NCBI RefSeq assembly: GCF_000380965.1
Contig: NZ_KB905550.1
Span: 62,001 to 126,000, forward strand
Length of the DNA stretch: 64,000 nucleotides
Source of the DNA: Paenibacillus ginsengihumi DSM 21568
Lineage (GTDB): Bacteria; Bacillota; Bacilli; Paenibacillales; NBRC-103111
Direction of reading: 5' to 3'
The translations under genes and the position numbers were made by a program. The notes below the pieces were generated by a model that was given only the letters and a program-made list of their open reading frames with translations, ran no database searches and was not told the origin of the DNA. Positions 17,256 to 27,359 of this stretch are shown one piece after another. Each line of letters starts with the position of its first letter. Position 1 is the first letter of the stretch.

Positions 17256-18215
17256 ATGTTTCATCATGTAACCGTATTGAAGCAAGAGGCCGTGGAAGGA
17301 TTACATATAAAGCCTGATGGAATTTACGTCGACTGCACGCTGGGCGGGGCCGGACACAGCAGCGAGATCGCTTCCCGGCTCAGCCTGGACGGGCTGCTCG
17401 TCGCGTTCGATCAGGACGAGATCGCACTCAAGCACGCCCGCGAGAGACTGGCCCCGGCGGGCGAGCGGGTTAAGCTCGTGCGCAGCAATTTCCGCTATCT
17501 CGAGGAGGAGCTTAGAGCCATTCCTGCAGCGATGAAGGAAGGGCGGCCCCAGGTTGACGGCGTACTGTTCGATCTCGGGGTATCGAGCCCGCAATTGGAC
17601 GAGGCGGAACGCGGCTTCAGCTACAACCATGACGCCGAGCTCGATATGCGCATGGACCGTTCTTCCGAGCTGACGGCGAAGGCTGTCGTGAACGAATGGC
17701 CGGAGCGAGAGCTTGCCCGCATATTGCACGAATACGGCGAAGAGAAGTTCGCCCGGCGAATTGCCGCCCGGATCGTTGAGGCGCGCAGGATGAGGCCGAT
17801 CGAGACGACCGGCGAGCTGGTCGAATTGATCAAGGAGGCGATCCCGGCTGCGGCGCGCCGCACGGGCCCTCATCCGGCCAAGCGCAGCTTTCAGGCGATC
17901 CGCATTGCGGTCAACGATGAGCTGGGCGCCTTCGAGGATGCGCTGGAGCAGGCGATACGCTGCCTGAAGCCCGGCGGACGCGCCGCCGTTATTACGTTCC
18001 ATTCACTGGAGGACCGCATTTGCAAGCAGACGTTCGCCAAATATACGGAGCGTTGCACGTGCCCGCCGGATTTTCCGGTTTGCGTCTGCGGGCGGCATGG
18101 AGTCGTAAAGCTGGTCAACCGCAAGCCGATCGAGCCGGGCCCGGAGGAGCTGGAGGCGAACCCGCGGGCCCGCTCCGCAAAACTGCGCATTGCCGAGAAG
18201 CTTCCGGAGCGGTGA
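17256..18215 (+). CDS. rsmH: 16S rRNA (cytosine1402-N4)-methyltransferase RsmH
   Basis: Methylates N4 of C1402 in 16S rRNA using S-adenosylmethionine; 319 aa, the usual length. The SAM-binding motif is [10 protein letters not shown] near residue 26, followed by the family motifs [24 protein letters not shown] and [14 protein letters not shown], and a Cys-rich [13 protein letters not shown] near the C-terminus. It is second in the mraZ cluster, 91 bp after mraZ. Confidence 0.95.
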   Translation: MFHHVTVLKQEAVEGLHIKPDGIYVDCTLGGAGHSSEIASRLSLDGLLVAFDQDEIALKHARERLAPAGERVKLVRSNFRYLEEELRAIPAAMKEGRPQVDGVLFDLGVSSPQLDEAERGFSYNHDAELDMRMDRSSELTAKAVVNEWPERELARILHEYGEEKFARRIAARIVEARRMRPIETTGELVELIKEAIPAAARRTGPHPAKRSFQAIRIAVNDELGAFEDALEQAIRCLKPGGRAAVITFHSLEDRICKQTFAKYTERCTCPPDFPVCVCGRHGVVKLVNRKPIEPGPEELEANPRARSAKLRIAEKLPER

Positions 18216-18279
18216 ACGGCACCGCCCCGGTCTCGTCATCTTCTATACTAAACTACCGCCAAAGGAGGATTTACGCCCA

Positions 18280-18705
18280 GTGCCAGCCTATATTCAAGGA
18301 AACTTAGCCGTCGAACAGAAAAGCAAGGGGGACAAACGCCCCAGCTACAAGGAAACCAGGAAGGTTGTCGTCAAGACCAAAACGCTGCCCGTGCAGGAAA
18401 AATTGCTGTATTTGTTTACGGTTATCGTGTGCGTGCTGGTAGCAAGCGTCATTATTTGGCGGTATGCGCAAATCTATGAAATGAATTCTGCCATTCAAAA
18501 AATACAAACAGAGATTAACAACTTGGAAGCGGAGAACCGAATCCTGAAGCAGAAAATCGACGAATTGGCGGACCCGAGAAATCTGGAAAACCAGGCCAGA
18601 GCATGGGGGATGACAACGCCGCAGCAGGAGCAATCCAATTCCGCAGGCGGCCGCAATTCCGTCGCTTCGTCTGCGCAATCGACCAAATCGAAAGATCGTC
18701 CCTGA
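18280..18705 (+). CDS. ftsL: Cell division protein FtsL
   Basis: Bitopic divisome protein of 141 aa. A cytoplasmic tail of about 45 residues rich in Lys is followed by one membrane helix (LLYLFTVIVCVLVASVIIW) and an external leucine-zipper coiled coil (IQTEINNLEAENRILKQKI). It forms the DivIB-DivIC-FtsL complex that controls PBP2B. The start is GTG 18280 behind AAAGGAGG at 18261-18268; the open frame extends further back but overlaps the rsmH end. Assigned by position and topology since FtsL sequences diverge. Confidence 0.85.
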   Translation: MPAYIQGNLAVEQKSKGDKRPSYKETRKVVVKTKTLPVQEKLLYLFTVIVCVLVASVIIWRYAQIYEMNSAIQKIQTEINNLEAENRILKQKIDELADPRNLENQARAWGMTTPQQEQSNSAGGRNSVASSAQSTKSKDRP

Positions 18706-18753
18706 CCCTGGCCAGAAAGTCCGAAGTTGAATCACGGGGGAGGTATTGCAGCG

Positions 18754-21177
18754 ATGGTCAGAAGGATCAAGCTACGTTCCATGCTGCTCGGGGGGGTATT
18801 CACCCTCCTTTTTGTCATTTTGGTAGGCAGATTGTATTGGGTGCAGGTGGTCCAGGGCGCCGAGCTGCTCGTTCAGGCCCAGGAAAAATGGGAGGTCGAC
18901 AAGCAGCTGACGGCGGTTCGCGGCTCCATTCTGGATCGCAACGGCAAGGTGCTGGCGGAAGACGCCCCGGCGTTTACCGTAGCGCTAACTCCCAAGCTGA
19001 TCAAAGATTACGGGCTGGAGGACGAGGTCGTTCGCAGCCTGGCCTCGTTTCTTCGCACCTCCGACGATCCGGCGGCGCAGGCCGAGCTGGAGAACAAAAT
19101 CCGCAAGCGCCTCAGCAGCGGCGCGGGGCAGGTGGAGATTCGCAACGAAGGCTGGAAAATCGACAGCGCGAAAGCAGCGGAGATTCGCGAGTGGGTCAAA
19201 AAATTAAAGGAACAGGTCAACGCGAAATGGAGCATCGGCATTTTGCTGATCGAGGAGCATAAGCGCTACTACCCCGGCGGCTCACAAGCGTCGCACGTGA
19301 TCGGCTTCAGCGATAAGGAAGGCAAGCCGATCATGGGCCTGGAGAAGCAGCTGGACAATTATTTGAAGGGCACGGACGGTTTCCTGCGCTACGGCCGGGA
19401 CCCGAACGGCGTCGAGCTGCCGGACACCGAGGTTAAGTACCAGGCGCCGGTCGACGGCAGCAACGTGAAGCTGACGATCGACAAGAACATCCAATTTTAT
19501 ATAGAGAACGCCTTGAAAAAGGTGTACGAGAAATACAACCCGAAAAGCATCATGGCCATCGCGCTCGATCCGAAGACGATGGAGGTGCTCGGGATGGCCA
19601 ATCTGCCGACGTTCGATCCGAACAAATATTGGGAGATGAAGGACGGCAGCACGGTAAACCATGCCGTCGCGTCCCAGTACGAGCCGGGCTCGACATTCAA
19701 GCTCGTCACGCTGGCCGGCGCCGTGGAAGAAGGCTTGTTCAATCCGGGGGAGAAGTTTCAATCCGGCTCCATCGTCGTAACCGGGGAGAAGCTTCACGAC
19801 CATAACCGGGTAGGCTGGGGGCGTATCGACTATCTGGAAGGATTGAAGCGCTCCAGTAACGTGGCGTTCGTCAAGCTCGGCTATGAAAAGCTGGGAATGG
19901 AGAAGCTGCGGGAATATATCGACCGGTTCGGCTTCGGCGCCAAGACGGGCATCGATCTGCCGGGCGAGGTCGGGGGGATCGTGAACATGCGGTATCCCGC
20001 CGAATTCGCGACGGCCACCTACGGCCAAGGCTTGACGGCGACGGCGATCCAGCAGGCGGTCGCCTATGCGGCGATCGCCAACGGCGGCCTGTTGATGAAG
20101 CCCCACGTCGTCAAGGAAATCGTCAACCCGCAGACCGGCGAGGTCGTCTATAGCAGCAAGCCGGAAGTCGTTCGCCGCGTCGTGTCGGAGCAGACGGCCA
20201 AGCAGGTGGGCGAACTGCTCGAGCAGGTCGTCGCCGACCAGCAGATCGGCACGGGCAAGAAGGCCGCGATCGAAGGCTACCGCGTTGCCGGCAAGACGGG
20301 GACGGCGAACAAGGTCGTTCCCGGCGTCAAAGGGTACGCCGAAGGCAAATGGGTCATTTCCTTTATCGGTTATGCTCCTATTGAAGATCCGCGCATCGTG
20401 CTGGCGATCATCGCCGACGAGCCGGATCTCGGCAACAATTATCATTTGGGCGGGGACGTTGCGGCCCCGGCGTTCAAGGAGATCGTCTCGCAGACGCTTC
20501 GCTACATGCGCGTGCCGTCCACGGTGACGGAGCAGCAGCGGCAGACGGCGGAGCAGGCGTCCCGCACGGTCGTTCCGGAAATGACGGGCATGACGCTGGC
20601 GCAGGCGAAACAGGTCGCTTCCCAATACGGCATCGAAGTCGAAGCGATCGGCAAAGGAGACAAGGTGCTCGCCCAATCTGTGCAGGCAGGTACGAAAATC
20701 GCCGTTGACCAGCGAATGTATGTAGTGATGCAGAACGACGGCGAAGTGACGCCGCCCAACCTGACAGGCCAATCGCTGCGCGATGCGATCGCCGTATGCT
20801 CGCTCGCCAAGCTGCGCTGCGAATCGACCGGCGAAGGCTATGTCGTCTCGCAGACGTTGGAAGGCGAAGGAAAAGACCGGGTGCTGAGGCTGCAGCTTAT
20901 GCCGTACAACGAGATCGAGGCGGCCGGAGGATTCGAGAAAGCCGCCGCCGCACTTGCCGCTGCGGCATCAAGCGGCAAAGACGCGGCGCAGCAGGACGAT
21001 TCATCCGGGAAAGACGACTCCCGGTCAAGCGGCGCAGGCGGCAAGGACGAATCCCGCCAGACGGGCGCGTCCGGCGACAATGAAGCGCGCCGCGATGGAA
21101 CGTCCGGCAGCAGGAGCGAACAGGGCGTTGGCAGCGAGAGCAGCAACACGGCAGAGAACGGTGCCGGCAATAGCTAG
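18754..21177 (+). CDS. pbpB: Penicillin-binding protein 2B (division transpeptidase)
   Basis: Septal class B PBP of 807 aa: N-terminal membrane anchor, dimerisation domain (residues about 55-230), transpeptidase with Ser313 in STFK, SSN at 367-369 and KTG at 514, then two PASTA repeats (about 605-720). The tail of about 75 residues is rich in Gly, Ser and Asp. Start MVRRIK at 18754 follows GGGGGAGG. The TAG stop lies inside the low-complexity tail: the same frame continues 37 sense codons of similar composition to a TAA at 21289-21291 (see findings). Confidence 0.93.
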   Translation: MVRRIKLRSMLLGGVFTLLFVILVGRLYWVQVVQGAELLVQAQEKWEVDKQLTAVRGSILDRNGKVLAEDAPAFTVALTPKLIKDYGLEDEVVRSLASFLRTSDDPAAQAELENKIRKRLSSGAGQVEIRNEGWKIDSAKAAEIREWVKKLKEQVNAKWSIGILLIEEHKRYYPGGSQASHVIGFSDKEGKPIMGLEKQLDNYLKGTDGFLRYGRDPNGVELPDTEVKYQAPVDGSNVKLTIDKNIQFYIENALKKVYEKYNPKSIMAIALDPKTMEVLGMANLPTFDPNKYWEMKDGSTVNHAVASQYEPGSTFKLVTLAGAVEEGLFNPGEKFQSGSIVVTGEKLHDHNRVGWGRIDYLEGLKRSSNVAFVKLGYEKLGMEKLREYIDRFGFGAKTGIDLPGEVGGIVNMRYPAEFATATYGQGLTATAIQQAVAYAAIANGGLLMKPHVVKEIVNPQTGEVVYSSKPEVVRRVVSEQTAKQVGELLEQVVADQQIGTGKKAAIEGYRVAGKTGTANKVVPGVKGYAEGKWVISFIGYAPIEDPRIVLAIIADEPDLGNNYHLGGDVAAPAFKEIVSQTLRYMRVPSTVTEQQRQTAEQASRTVVPEMTGMTLAQAKQVASQYGIEVEAIGKGDKVLAQSVQAGTKIAVDQRMYVVMQNDGEVTPPNLTGQSLRDAIAVCSLAKLRCESTGEGYVVSQTLEGEGKDRVLRLQLMPYNEIEAAGGFEKAAAALAAAASSGKDAAQQDDSSGKDDSRSSGAGGKDESRQTGASGDNEARRDGTSGSRSEQGVGSESSNTAENGAGNS

Positions 21178-21291
21178 GCGAACGAATCCGCAACGAAAGA
21201 CGCCGGGACCGGAAATTCCAGGACCAACGATACGACAAACAACGATTCGAAGAACAACGGCTTAATCCGCATAGGCGGCAAGACGCCTTAA
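21178..21291 (+). other. In-frame tail extension after the pbpB amber stop
   Basis: Continuing the pbpB frame past TAG 21175-21177 gives 37 codons rich in Asn, Thr, Asp and Ser, ending NNGLIRIGGKTP and TAA. This looks like former coding sequence cut off by a nonsense change, or a readthrough extension; it has no ribosome site of its own. Confidence 0.5.
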
Positions 21292-21398
21292 CCGAATATC
21301 CGAAAGTGCGGCGAACCGGACAGCTTGTTCTAACCCCTGGTTGTCCTGAATAGGCATGATAAGGAACGATCTGCTTGTTCAGGAGGGAGCGAACGGTC

Positions 21399-23348
21399 AT
21401 GAAGGCATCGAACGTCACGGTTCGCCGCCGTTTATTTGCCGCATTGGTTGTCGGAGCGATTCTATTCTTGGCGCTGGTAGTTCGCCTCGCTTATGTGCAG
21501 ATTTGGATGGGGCCGAGATTGTCCCAGGAAGCGGAGGACAACTGGCGCCGCAATATACCGGTCACCGCCAAGCGCGGCGAGATTATCGACCGCAACGGCG
21601 TAAAGCTGGCGTACAATGTCAGCACGCCGACCGTCATGGCGATCCCGGCCCAGGTGAAGGACGCCGAAGCGACAGCCGCCCGCTTGGCCGATGCGCTGCA
21701 GATGGATGCGGACAAAGTGCTGGGCATGATTACGAAGCGGGCGTCCAGCGTGTATATCAAGCCCGAAGGGCGGAAAATTTCCCAGGAAAAGGCCGAGGAA
21801 ATCCGCGCGATGGGGCTGCCCGGCATCGTCGTGACCGAGGACAACAAGCGTCACTATCCGTTCGGCGAGCTGGCGGCGCACGTTCTCGGCTTCACCGGCA
21901 TTGATAATCAAGGGCTTACGGGCATAGAATCAACATATGACGACCTGCTGACAGGCATTAACGGCAGCATCTCCCGGCTGACCGACGCCAGCGGCAGGGA
22001 GATGCCGAATTCGACAAGCAAATATACGAAGCCTCAGGACGGGTTGAATCTGCAGCTGACGATCGACAGCCATCTCCAATCGATTCTGGAGCGGGAGCTT
22101 GATCAGGCGATGGTCAAATATCAGCCCAATCATGCGATCGCCATCATGATGGACCCGAACAACGGCGAAATTTTGGCGATGGGGGCGAGACCGGGGTACG
22201 AGCCGGGCAATTTCCAGGCTTATCCCGTCGAGAATTACAACCGCAACCTGCCGATCTGGATGACGTACGAGCCGGGCTCCACCTTCAAGATCATCACCTT
22301 GGCGGCGGCGCTGCAGGAGAACAAGGTGAACCTGAACGAATCGTTCTACGATCCCGGCGCGATCGAGGTGGCCGGGGCCCGGCTCCGCTGCTGGAAACGG
22401 GGAGGGCACGGGAGCGAGACGTTCCTGCAAGTTGTCGAAAATTCGTGCAACCCGGGGTTCGTCGTCATGGGCGAAAGGCTCGGGAAAGAGAAGCTGTTCG
22501 AATACATTCACAATTTCGGCTTCGGCAAAAAGACGGGCATCGATCTCGGCGGCGAAGAGAACGGCATCCTGTTCAAGCCGTCGCGCGTCGGTCCGGTGGA
22601 GCTGGCGACGACCTCCTTCGGCCAAGGCGTATCCGTCACGCCGATTCAGCAAATTACGGCCGTCTCTGCAGCGATTAACGGCGGGAAGCTCTATAAGCCG
22701 CATGTAGGCAAGGCCTGGTATCATCCGGAGACCGGCCAGCGGCTCGGGACGATGGAGCCGGAGCTGGTGCGGCAGGTCATCTCCGAGGAGACGTCCAGGA
22801 AGGTGCGCGAGACGCTCGAGAGCGTCGTCGCCAACGGCACAGGCCGCAACGCCTTCATCGACGGATACCGCGTCGGAGGCAAGACAGGGACGGCGCAGAA
22901 GGTGGTAAACGGCCGCTACTCCGCAAGCGAGCACATTGTCTCGTTTATCGGCTTCGCTCCGGCGGACGATCCGAAGGTGGTCGTATATGCCGCGGTGGAC
23001 AATCCGCAAGGCATCCAGTTCGGCGGCCTGATCGCCGCTCCGCTGGTAAAAAATATTATGGCCGACGCCCTGAGCTACATGGGGGTCGAACCGCGCAAGG
23101 AGCAGCTTGACCGCAAGTACGTGTACGGGGATACGCCGATCGTCGAAGTGCCGAACATGGTTGGCATGACGGTAGCGGATATATACGAGAGCCTGAACAT
23201 GAACTTCAACCTGGCCAAATCCGGCGCGGGCAAATATGTCGTCAACCAGGTGCCCAAAGCAGGCAGCCGCGTGGAGCGGGGCTCCACGATCCGCATCTAT
23301 TTGTCGGATGCGGAGCCGCCGCAGCAGCCGGAAGGCCATTCGCCGTAA
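21399..23348 (+). CDS. spoVD: Stage V sporulation protein D (spore cortex transpeptidase)
   Basis: Class B PBP of 649 aa that makes cortex peptidoglycan in the mother cell. It has an N-terminal anchor, dimerisation domain, Ser294 in STFK, SCN at 349-351, KTG at 495, and one C-terminal PASTA domain (EVPNMVGMTVADIYESL onward). The SCN variant and the single PASTA domain fit SpoVD rather than a second PBP2B. AGGAGGG at 21381 fixes the start at 21399. It normally abuts murE, but here a 1.1-kb repeat block intervenes. Confidence 0.92.
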   Translation: MKASNVTVRRRLFAALVVGAILFLALVVRLAYVQIWMGPRLSQEAEDNWRRNIPVTAKRGEIIDRNGVKLAYNVSTPTVMAIPAQVKDAEATAARLADALQMDADKVLGMITKRASSVYIKPEGRKISQEKAEEIRAMGLPGIVVTEDNKRHYPFGELAAHVLGFTGIDNQGLTGIESTYDDLLTGINGSISRLTDASGREMPNSTSKYTKPQDGLNLQLTIDSHLQSILERELDQAMVKYQPNHAIAIMMDPNNGEILAMGARPGYEPGNFQAYPVENYNRNLPIWMTYEPGSTFKIITLAAALQENKVNLNESFYDPGAIEVAGARLRCWKRGGHGSETFLQVVENSCNPGFVVMGERLGKEKLFEYIHNFGFGKKTGIDLGGEENGILFKPSRVGPVELATTSFGQGVSVTPIQQITAVSAAINGGKLYKPHVGKAWYHPETGQRLGTMEPELVRQVISEETSRKVRETLESVVANGTGRNAFIDGYRVGGKTGTAQKVVNGRYSASEHIVSFIGFAPADDPKVVVYAAVDNPQGIQFGGLIAAPLVKNIMADALSYMGVEPRKEQLDRKYVYGDTPIVEVPNMVGMTVADIYESLNMNFNLAKSGAGKYVVNQVPKAGSRVERGSTIRIYLSDAEPPQQPEGHSP

Positions 23349-23434
23349 GGCACGAGGGCGCTGCTGGCGGGAGCGCCGCCGGCTCGCCCCGCCCAAGGGG
23401 CGGGGCTGACACCATCCCGCTGCGGCGGGCCGCG

Positions 23435-23668
23435 CTTTTTGCAAAATAGACGCCCATGCCGCTGGCGCGGCACCATCAGAAGAGGAAAATGGGCCGCAGC
23501 CCTGGGAGCTATTTTCAAGATAGACCCCCATGCGGCTTGCGCGGCACCATCAGATGGTGAAAATGGGCCACGGACACCGGGCTATTTTCAAGATAGACGC
23601 CCATGCCGCCTTGCGCGGCACCATCAGAGGATGAAAATGGGCTGCGGGACCGGGGCTATTTTCAAGAG
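23435..23668 (+). repeat. Tandem 74-bp repeat array, block 2 left
   Basis: Units begin at about 23435, 23509 and 23582 with a partial one at 23656 (periods 74, 73, 74). Each has TTTTCAAGATAGACGCCCAT or a variant, GCGCGGCACCATCAGA and GATGAAAATGGGC. Homologous to 13065-13285. Confidence 0.9.
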
Positions 23669-23671
23669 AGC

Positions 23672-23921
23672 TAGCAAATGTTGTATTTTGTACAACAAAA
23701 ACGGGGCAGTAACCCGAACTCGCGGCTCAATGTTGTAGAAAGTGCAACATTTCGGGCGATATTCTTCGATTTGAAGCCAAACTCGCCCAAATTGTTGCAC
23801 AAAATGCAACATTCCCCTTCCTTTTGTGCGAAGGGGGCAGAAAAAGTTGCATTTTTTGCAGGATTTGTCGCCTCATGCGCCTGGGTGTGCCTGGGGAGGG
23901 ACCGCGCTAATGCGGAGCTCG
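23672..23921 (+). repeat. 250-bp TGTTG element, copy 2
   Basis: Gap-free partner of 13295-13544 with about 36 substitutions across the shared reading frame. The same TGTTGTA / TACAACA hairpin is present. Confidence 0.8.
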
Positions 23922-23938
23922 AACGCTGACGTGGAGCG

Positions 23939-24197
23939 TCTCTTCATGCTCGCTAGTCTAGGGTGCTGTTTTGCCTGGGCTAACGCTAGCCAGAGAGCTT
24001 ATTTAGCTCGAAACGATCGTTTTGACATTCTAACGCAAGTGAGCAGCCTTATTTGGCATTTTGAGCTACCCGATTCAGCGTTTCTGGCCAAATAGCGTTA
24101 CGACGTTTCGTTACATTTTAAAAAAGGTACGATTCAGCAAAATAGCGTTTGTCACGATCGTTAGAGATTTGGAAGCTTCGGCAGGAGCGCAGGAAGG
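23939..24197 (+). repeat. GCTAACG module, copy 2
   Basis: Partner of 13823-14090, same order and strand, 9 bp shorter. It lacks the left arm of the inverted repeat seen in block 1. Confidence 0.8.
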
Positions 24198-24213
24198 GGC
24201 AGCGAGCCCCGGG

Positions 24214-24390
24214 CTATTTTCAAGATAGACGCCCATGCGGCTTGCGCAGCACCATCAGAGGATGAAAATGGGCCACGGACACCGGGCTATTTTCAAGATA
24301 GACGCCCATAACGAGCGCTGAATCACGTCATCGGCCGTCGCCTGCGATGCTGAAAATTTGCTGGATATCATCGTCAAATTATCAGAATAG
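24214..24390 (+). repeat. Right-hand repeats of block 2
   Basis: One 74-bp unit (24214-24286) and then a diverged form of the 89-bp unit (from 24287: TAGACGCCCATAACGAGCGC, GTCATCGG, CGTCAAATTATCAGAATAG). The order matches the right end of block 1. Confidence 0.8.
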
Positions 24391-24393
24391 GGC

Positions 24394-24422
24394 TTTTCAC
24401 GCCGCGTTTTTTTGTCCATAAT
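24394..24422 (+). promoter_or_regulatory. Putative sigma-A promoter of murE
   Basis: TTTTCA at 24394-24399 and CATAAT at 24417-24422 with a 17-bp spacer, 34 bp before the murE start. It begins where the repeat block ends, so murE probably has its own promoter after separation from spoVD. Confidence 0.5.
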
Positions 24423-24455
24423 AGATACCATGTCTGAAGAAGGGGAGGGGACCTT

Positions 24456-25952
24456 ATGCAGCTGAAGGAGCTGGCATCCCAGCTTGCGGTTTGCCGCTTG
24501 ACCGGCGACGGAGATACGGAAATTTCCGGCATCCAATTCGATTCGCGGCGCGTCCGTCCCGGAGATCTGTTCGTGTGCGTGTCCGGAAAGCCTGGCATTC
24601 GGGACCGTCATGAATTCGCCCGGCAGGCCGTTCTGCAAGGCGCCGCCGCGCTTGTCGTCGAACGCGACGTCGAGGCGGAGGTCCCCAAATTGTACGTAAA
24701 GGACGGATGGCGCGCCCTGGCGGAGCTGTCCGCCCATTTTTACGGTTATCCGAGCGAGCGCATGAAGCTGATCGGCGTGACCGGAACGAACGGGAAAAGC
24801 ACGACGACCTCGCTCATCGAACAAATGCTGGCGAGCTGCGGCATGAAGACGGGATTGATGGGCACGGGGATCACCAAGATCGGTTCCCGCACGCTGAGCA
24901 CGGCCGGCACGACGCAGGACGCCAACGATTTGCAGAAGCATCTGCGGGAGATGGCCGATATCGGCACCGAGTATTGCGTGATGGAAGTGTCCAGCCACGC
25001 GCTGGAGCTCGGCAGAGTGCATGGCGCAAGATTTCGCACCGCCGTCTTTACGAATTTGACGCAGGATCATCTTGATTTTCACGGCACGATGGAGCGCTAC
25101 CGCGCCGCCAAGGGAATGCTGTTCGAGCGGATGGACAACGCCTTCGCCAGCGTGCCGGAGCGCCGCCAGTTCGCCGTGCTGAATGCGGACGACGACGCTT
25201 CTGCCGTGTACGCTGCAAGAACTGCCGCCCAGCTCGTGACTTACGGCATCGAGCGGCCGGCGGACGTCCGCGCCGAGCGGATCGCGCTGACCGCACGCGG
25301 CACCCGATTCCGCTGCGCGACGTTCCGCGGGGCGGCGGACATCGAGATGAAGCTGGTCGGCCGCTTCAATGTATACAATGCGCTGGCGGCCATCGCCGCC
25401 CTGCTGGGGGAAGGGATCGCGCTGGAGCGAATCGCCGCCGCCCTGGCGCAGGCCTCCCCGGTCGAAGGGCGAATGGAGGTGGTCAGCGCCGGCCAGCCCT
25501 TCCTCGTGCTCGTCGATTACGCGCATACGCCCGACGGGCTGGACAACGCCTTGACGGCGATCCGCCAGTTTGCCGAAGGCCGCGTCTATTGCGTCTTCGG
25601 CTGCGGCGGGGACCGCGACCGCACCAAGCGCCCGCGGATGGGCGAGACGGCGGCCCGGCTGGCCGATTATTTGCTCGTCACCTCGGATAATCCGCGGAGC
25701 GAGGACCCGGAAGCGATTCTCCGCGATATCGTGCCGGGCATCGAGCGGGCAGGTCTGCCGCCGGACCGGTACGAGCTGGACGTTGATCGGCGCAGCGCAA
25801 TTCAAAAAGCGATTGATCGGGCGGCCCCGGGCGATGTAGTATTGATTGCGGGGAAAGGACACGAGACGTATCAGGAAATCGCCGGAGTGAGGCACGAGTT
25901 CGACGACCGTCTCGTCGCCAAGCAAGCGATAAGGGGAAGATATCATGATTAA
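24456..25952 (+). CDS. murE: UDP-MurNAc-L-Ala-D-Glu:meso-DAP ligase MurE
   Basis: Adds meso-diaminopimelate to the cytoplasmic peptidoglycan precursor; 498 aa. The ATP loop GVTGTNGKSTTTS is near residue 108, and D411-N-P-R is the signature of DAP-specific rather than Lys-specific enzymes. GGGGAGGGG precedes the ATG. It overlaps murF by 8 bp. The DAP specificity agrees with the patA, dapL and dapH genes at 51-54 kb. Confidence 0.96.
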   Translation: MQLKELASQLAVCRLTGDGDTEISGIQFDSRRVRPGDLFVCVSGKPGIRDRHEFARQAVLQGAAALVVERDVEAEVPKLYVKDGWRALAELSAHFYGYPSERMKLIGVTGTNGKSTTTSLIEQMLASCGMKTGLMGTGITKIGSRTLSTAGTTQDANDLQKHLREMADIGTEYCVMEVSSHALELGRVHGARFRTAVFTNLTQDHLDFHGTMERYRAAKGMLFERMDNAFASVPERRQFAVLNADDDASAVYAARTAAQLVTYGIERPADVRAERIALTARGTRFRCATFRGAADIEMKLVGRFNVYNALAAIAALLGEGIALERIAAALAQASPVEGRMEVVSAGQPFLVLVDYAHTPDGLDNALTAIRQFAEGRVYCVFGCGGDRDRTKRPRMGETAARLADYLLVTSDNPRSEDPEAILRDIVPGIERAGLPPDRYELDVDRRSAIQKAIDRAAPGDVVLIAGKGHETYQEIAGVRHEFDDRLVAKQAIRGRYHD

Positions 25953-27357
25953 ACGGACCTTGGCTGACATCGCCGCCATGGCCGGGGGCCGGCTGTCGGA
26001 CCCGGCCATGGGGGATATCGAGATTTGCGGCGTATCCCGGGACTCCCGGGCCTTGACCCGCGGGAATCTGTACGTGCCGCTGGTCGGGGACAACTTCGAC
26101 GGGCACGAATTCGCGGCGAGCGCGCTGGCCCAGGGGGCTGCGGCCGCCTTGTGGCAGCAGGGCCGCGCCCATGCTCCGCACGGTGCGCCGCTCGTCTACG
26201 TCGACGACACGCTTGCGGCGCTGCAGCGGCTGGCCGCCGCATATCGCCGGCAGCTCGGCGCGAAGGTGGTCGGCATCACCGGTTCCAACGGCAAGACGAC
26301 GACGAAGGATTTGACGGCCGCGGTATTGGCGGCCGCCTTCCGCGTGCATAAAACCGAGGGCAATTACAACAATCACATCGGGCTGCCGCTGACGCTGCTG
26401 CAGATGGATGAACGGACGGAGATCGCCGTACTGGAGATGGGCATGAGCGGGCGGGGGGAGATCGAGCTGCTGTCCCGTTTGGCCGCGCCGGACGTGGCGA
26501 TCATCACCAACATCGGCGAAGCTCACCTGTTGCAGCTCGGCTCCCGCATCGAGATCGCCCGCGCCAAGACGGAGATCGTCGCAGGCCTCCGGGAAGGCGG
26601 GCTGCTGATTTACAACGGCGACGAGCCGCTGATCGAACAAGCGCTGTCCGAACGGCCGGAAGCCGCGGACGAAGGGCGCCGCCGGTTCGGCACGTTCCGG
26701 TTCGGCGCAGGACCGTCGAACGAGCTCAAGCCTTTGAACATACGGATGGACGGAACCTCCACCCGCTTTGAGATCGACGGACTGCCCGGAACCGGATTCG
26801 CCATTCCCGTGCTCGGCGTGCACAATGTGATCAACGCGCTGGCGGCCGCGGCGGCGGGCAAGCGCTTCGGCCTCGGCCCCGCGGCGATCGCGCGGGGGCT
26901 GGCAGCCGCGGTCATGACCGGCATGCGCATCGAGGTTGCCGTCGCGCCAAGCGGCGTCACCGTGCTGAACGACGCCTACAACGCGAGCCCGACCTCGATG
27001 CGCGCCGCGCTCCGGCTGCTTGCGGAGCTGGACGCGAAGGGGCGCAAATACGCCGTGCTGGCGGATATGCTGGAGCTCGGACCGCAGGAAGCGGAGCTGC
27101 ACCGCGAAGTCGGCCGCTCGATCGATCCGGCCGCGGTGGAGGCGGTGCTCGCTTACGGCCCGCTGGGCCGGCACATCGCCGAAGGGGCGCGCGAGCGCTT
27201 TCCGCATGAGCGGGTATTCCATTACGAGGACAAAGAGGCGCTGGCCCGCGAGCTGGCCAGCCGCACGGCGGCGGGCGATGCAGTGCTCGTCAAGGGATCG
27301 CGCGGCATGCGAATGGAGACCGTTGCCGCGCATTTGCTGCAATTAGGGGGACGGTAA
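25945..27357 (+). CDS. murF: UDP-MurNAc-tripeptide:D-Ala-D-Ala ligase MurF
   Basis: Cytoplasmic ligase completing the UDP-MurNAc-pentapeptide, 470 aa. ATP loop [14 protein letters not shown] near residue 110, family motifs [16 protein letters not shown] and [15 protein letters not shown]. Start ATG 25945 with GGGGAAG upstream, overlapping murE. The mraY start lies 2 bp after its stop. Confidence 0.95.
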   Translation: MIKRTLADIAAMAGGRLSDPAMGDIEICGVSRDSRALTRGNLYVPLVGDNFDGHEFAASALAQGAAAALWQQGRAHAPHGAPLVYVDDTLAALQRLAAAYRRQLGAKVVGITGSNGKTTTKDLTAAVLAAAFRVHKTEGNYNNHIGLPLTLLQMDERTEIAVLEMGMSGRGEIELLSRLAAPDVAIITNIGEAHLLQLGSRIEIARAKTEIVAGLREGGLLIYNGDEPLIEQALSERPEAADEGRRRFGTFRFGAGPSNELKPLNIRMDGTSTRFEIDGLPGTGFAIPVLGVHNVINALAAAAAGKRFGLGPAAIARGLAAAVMTGMRIEVAVAPSGVTVLNDAYNASPTSMRAALRLLAELDAKGRKYAVLADMLELGPQEAELHREVGRSIDPAAVEAVLAYGPLGRHIAEGARERFPHERVFHYEDKEALARELASRTAAGDAVLVKGSRGMRMETVAAHLLQLGGR

Positions 27358-27359
27358 AC

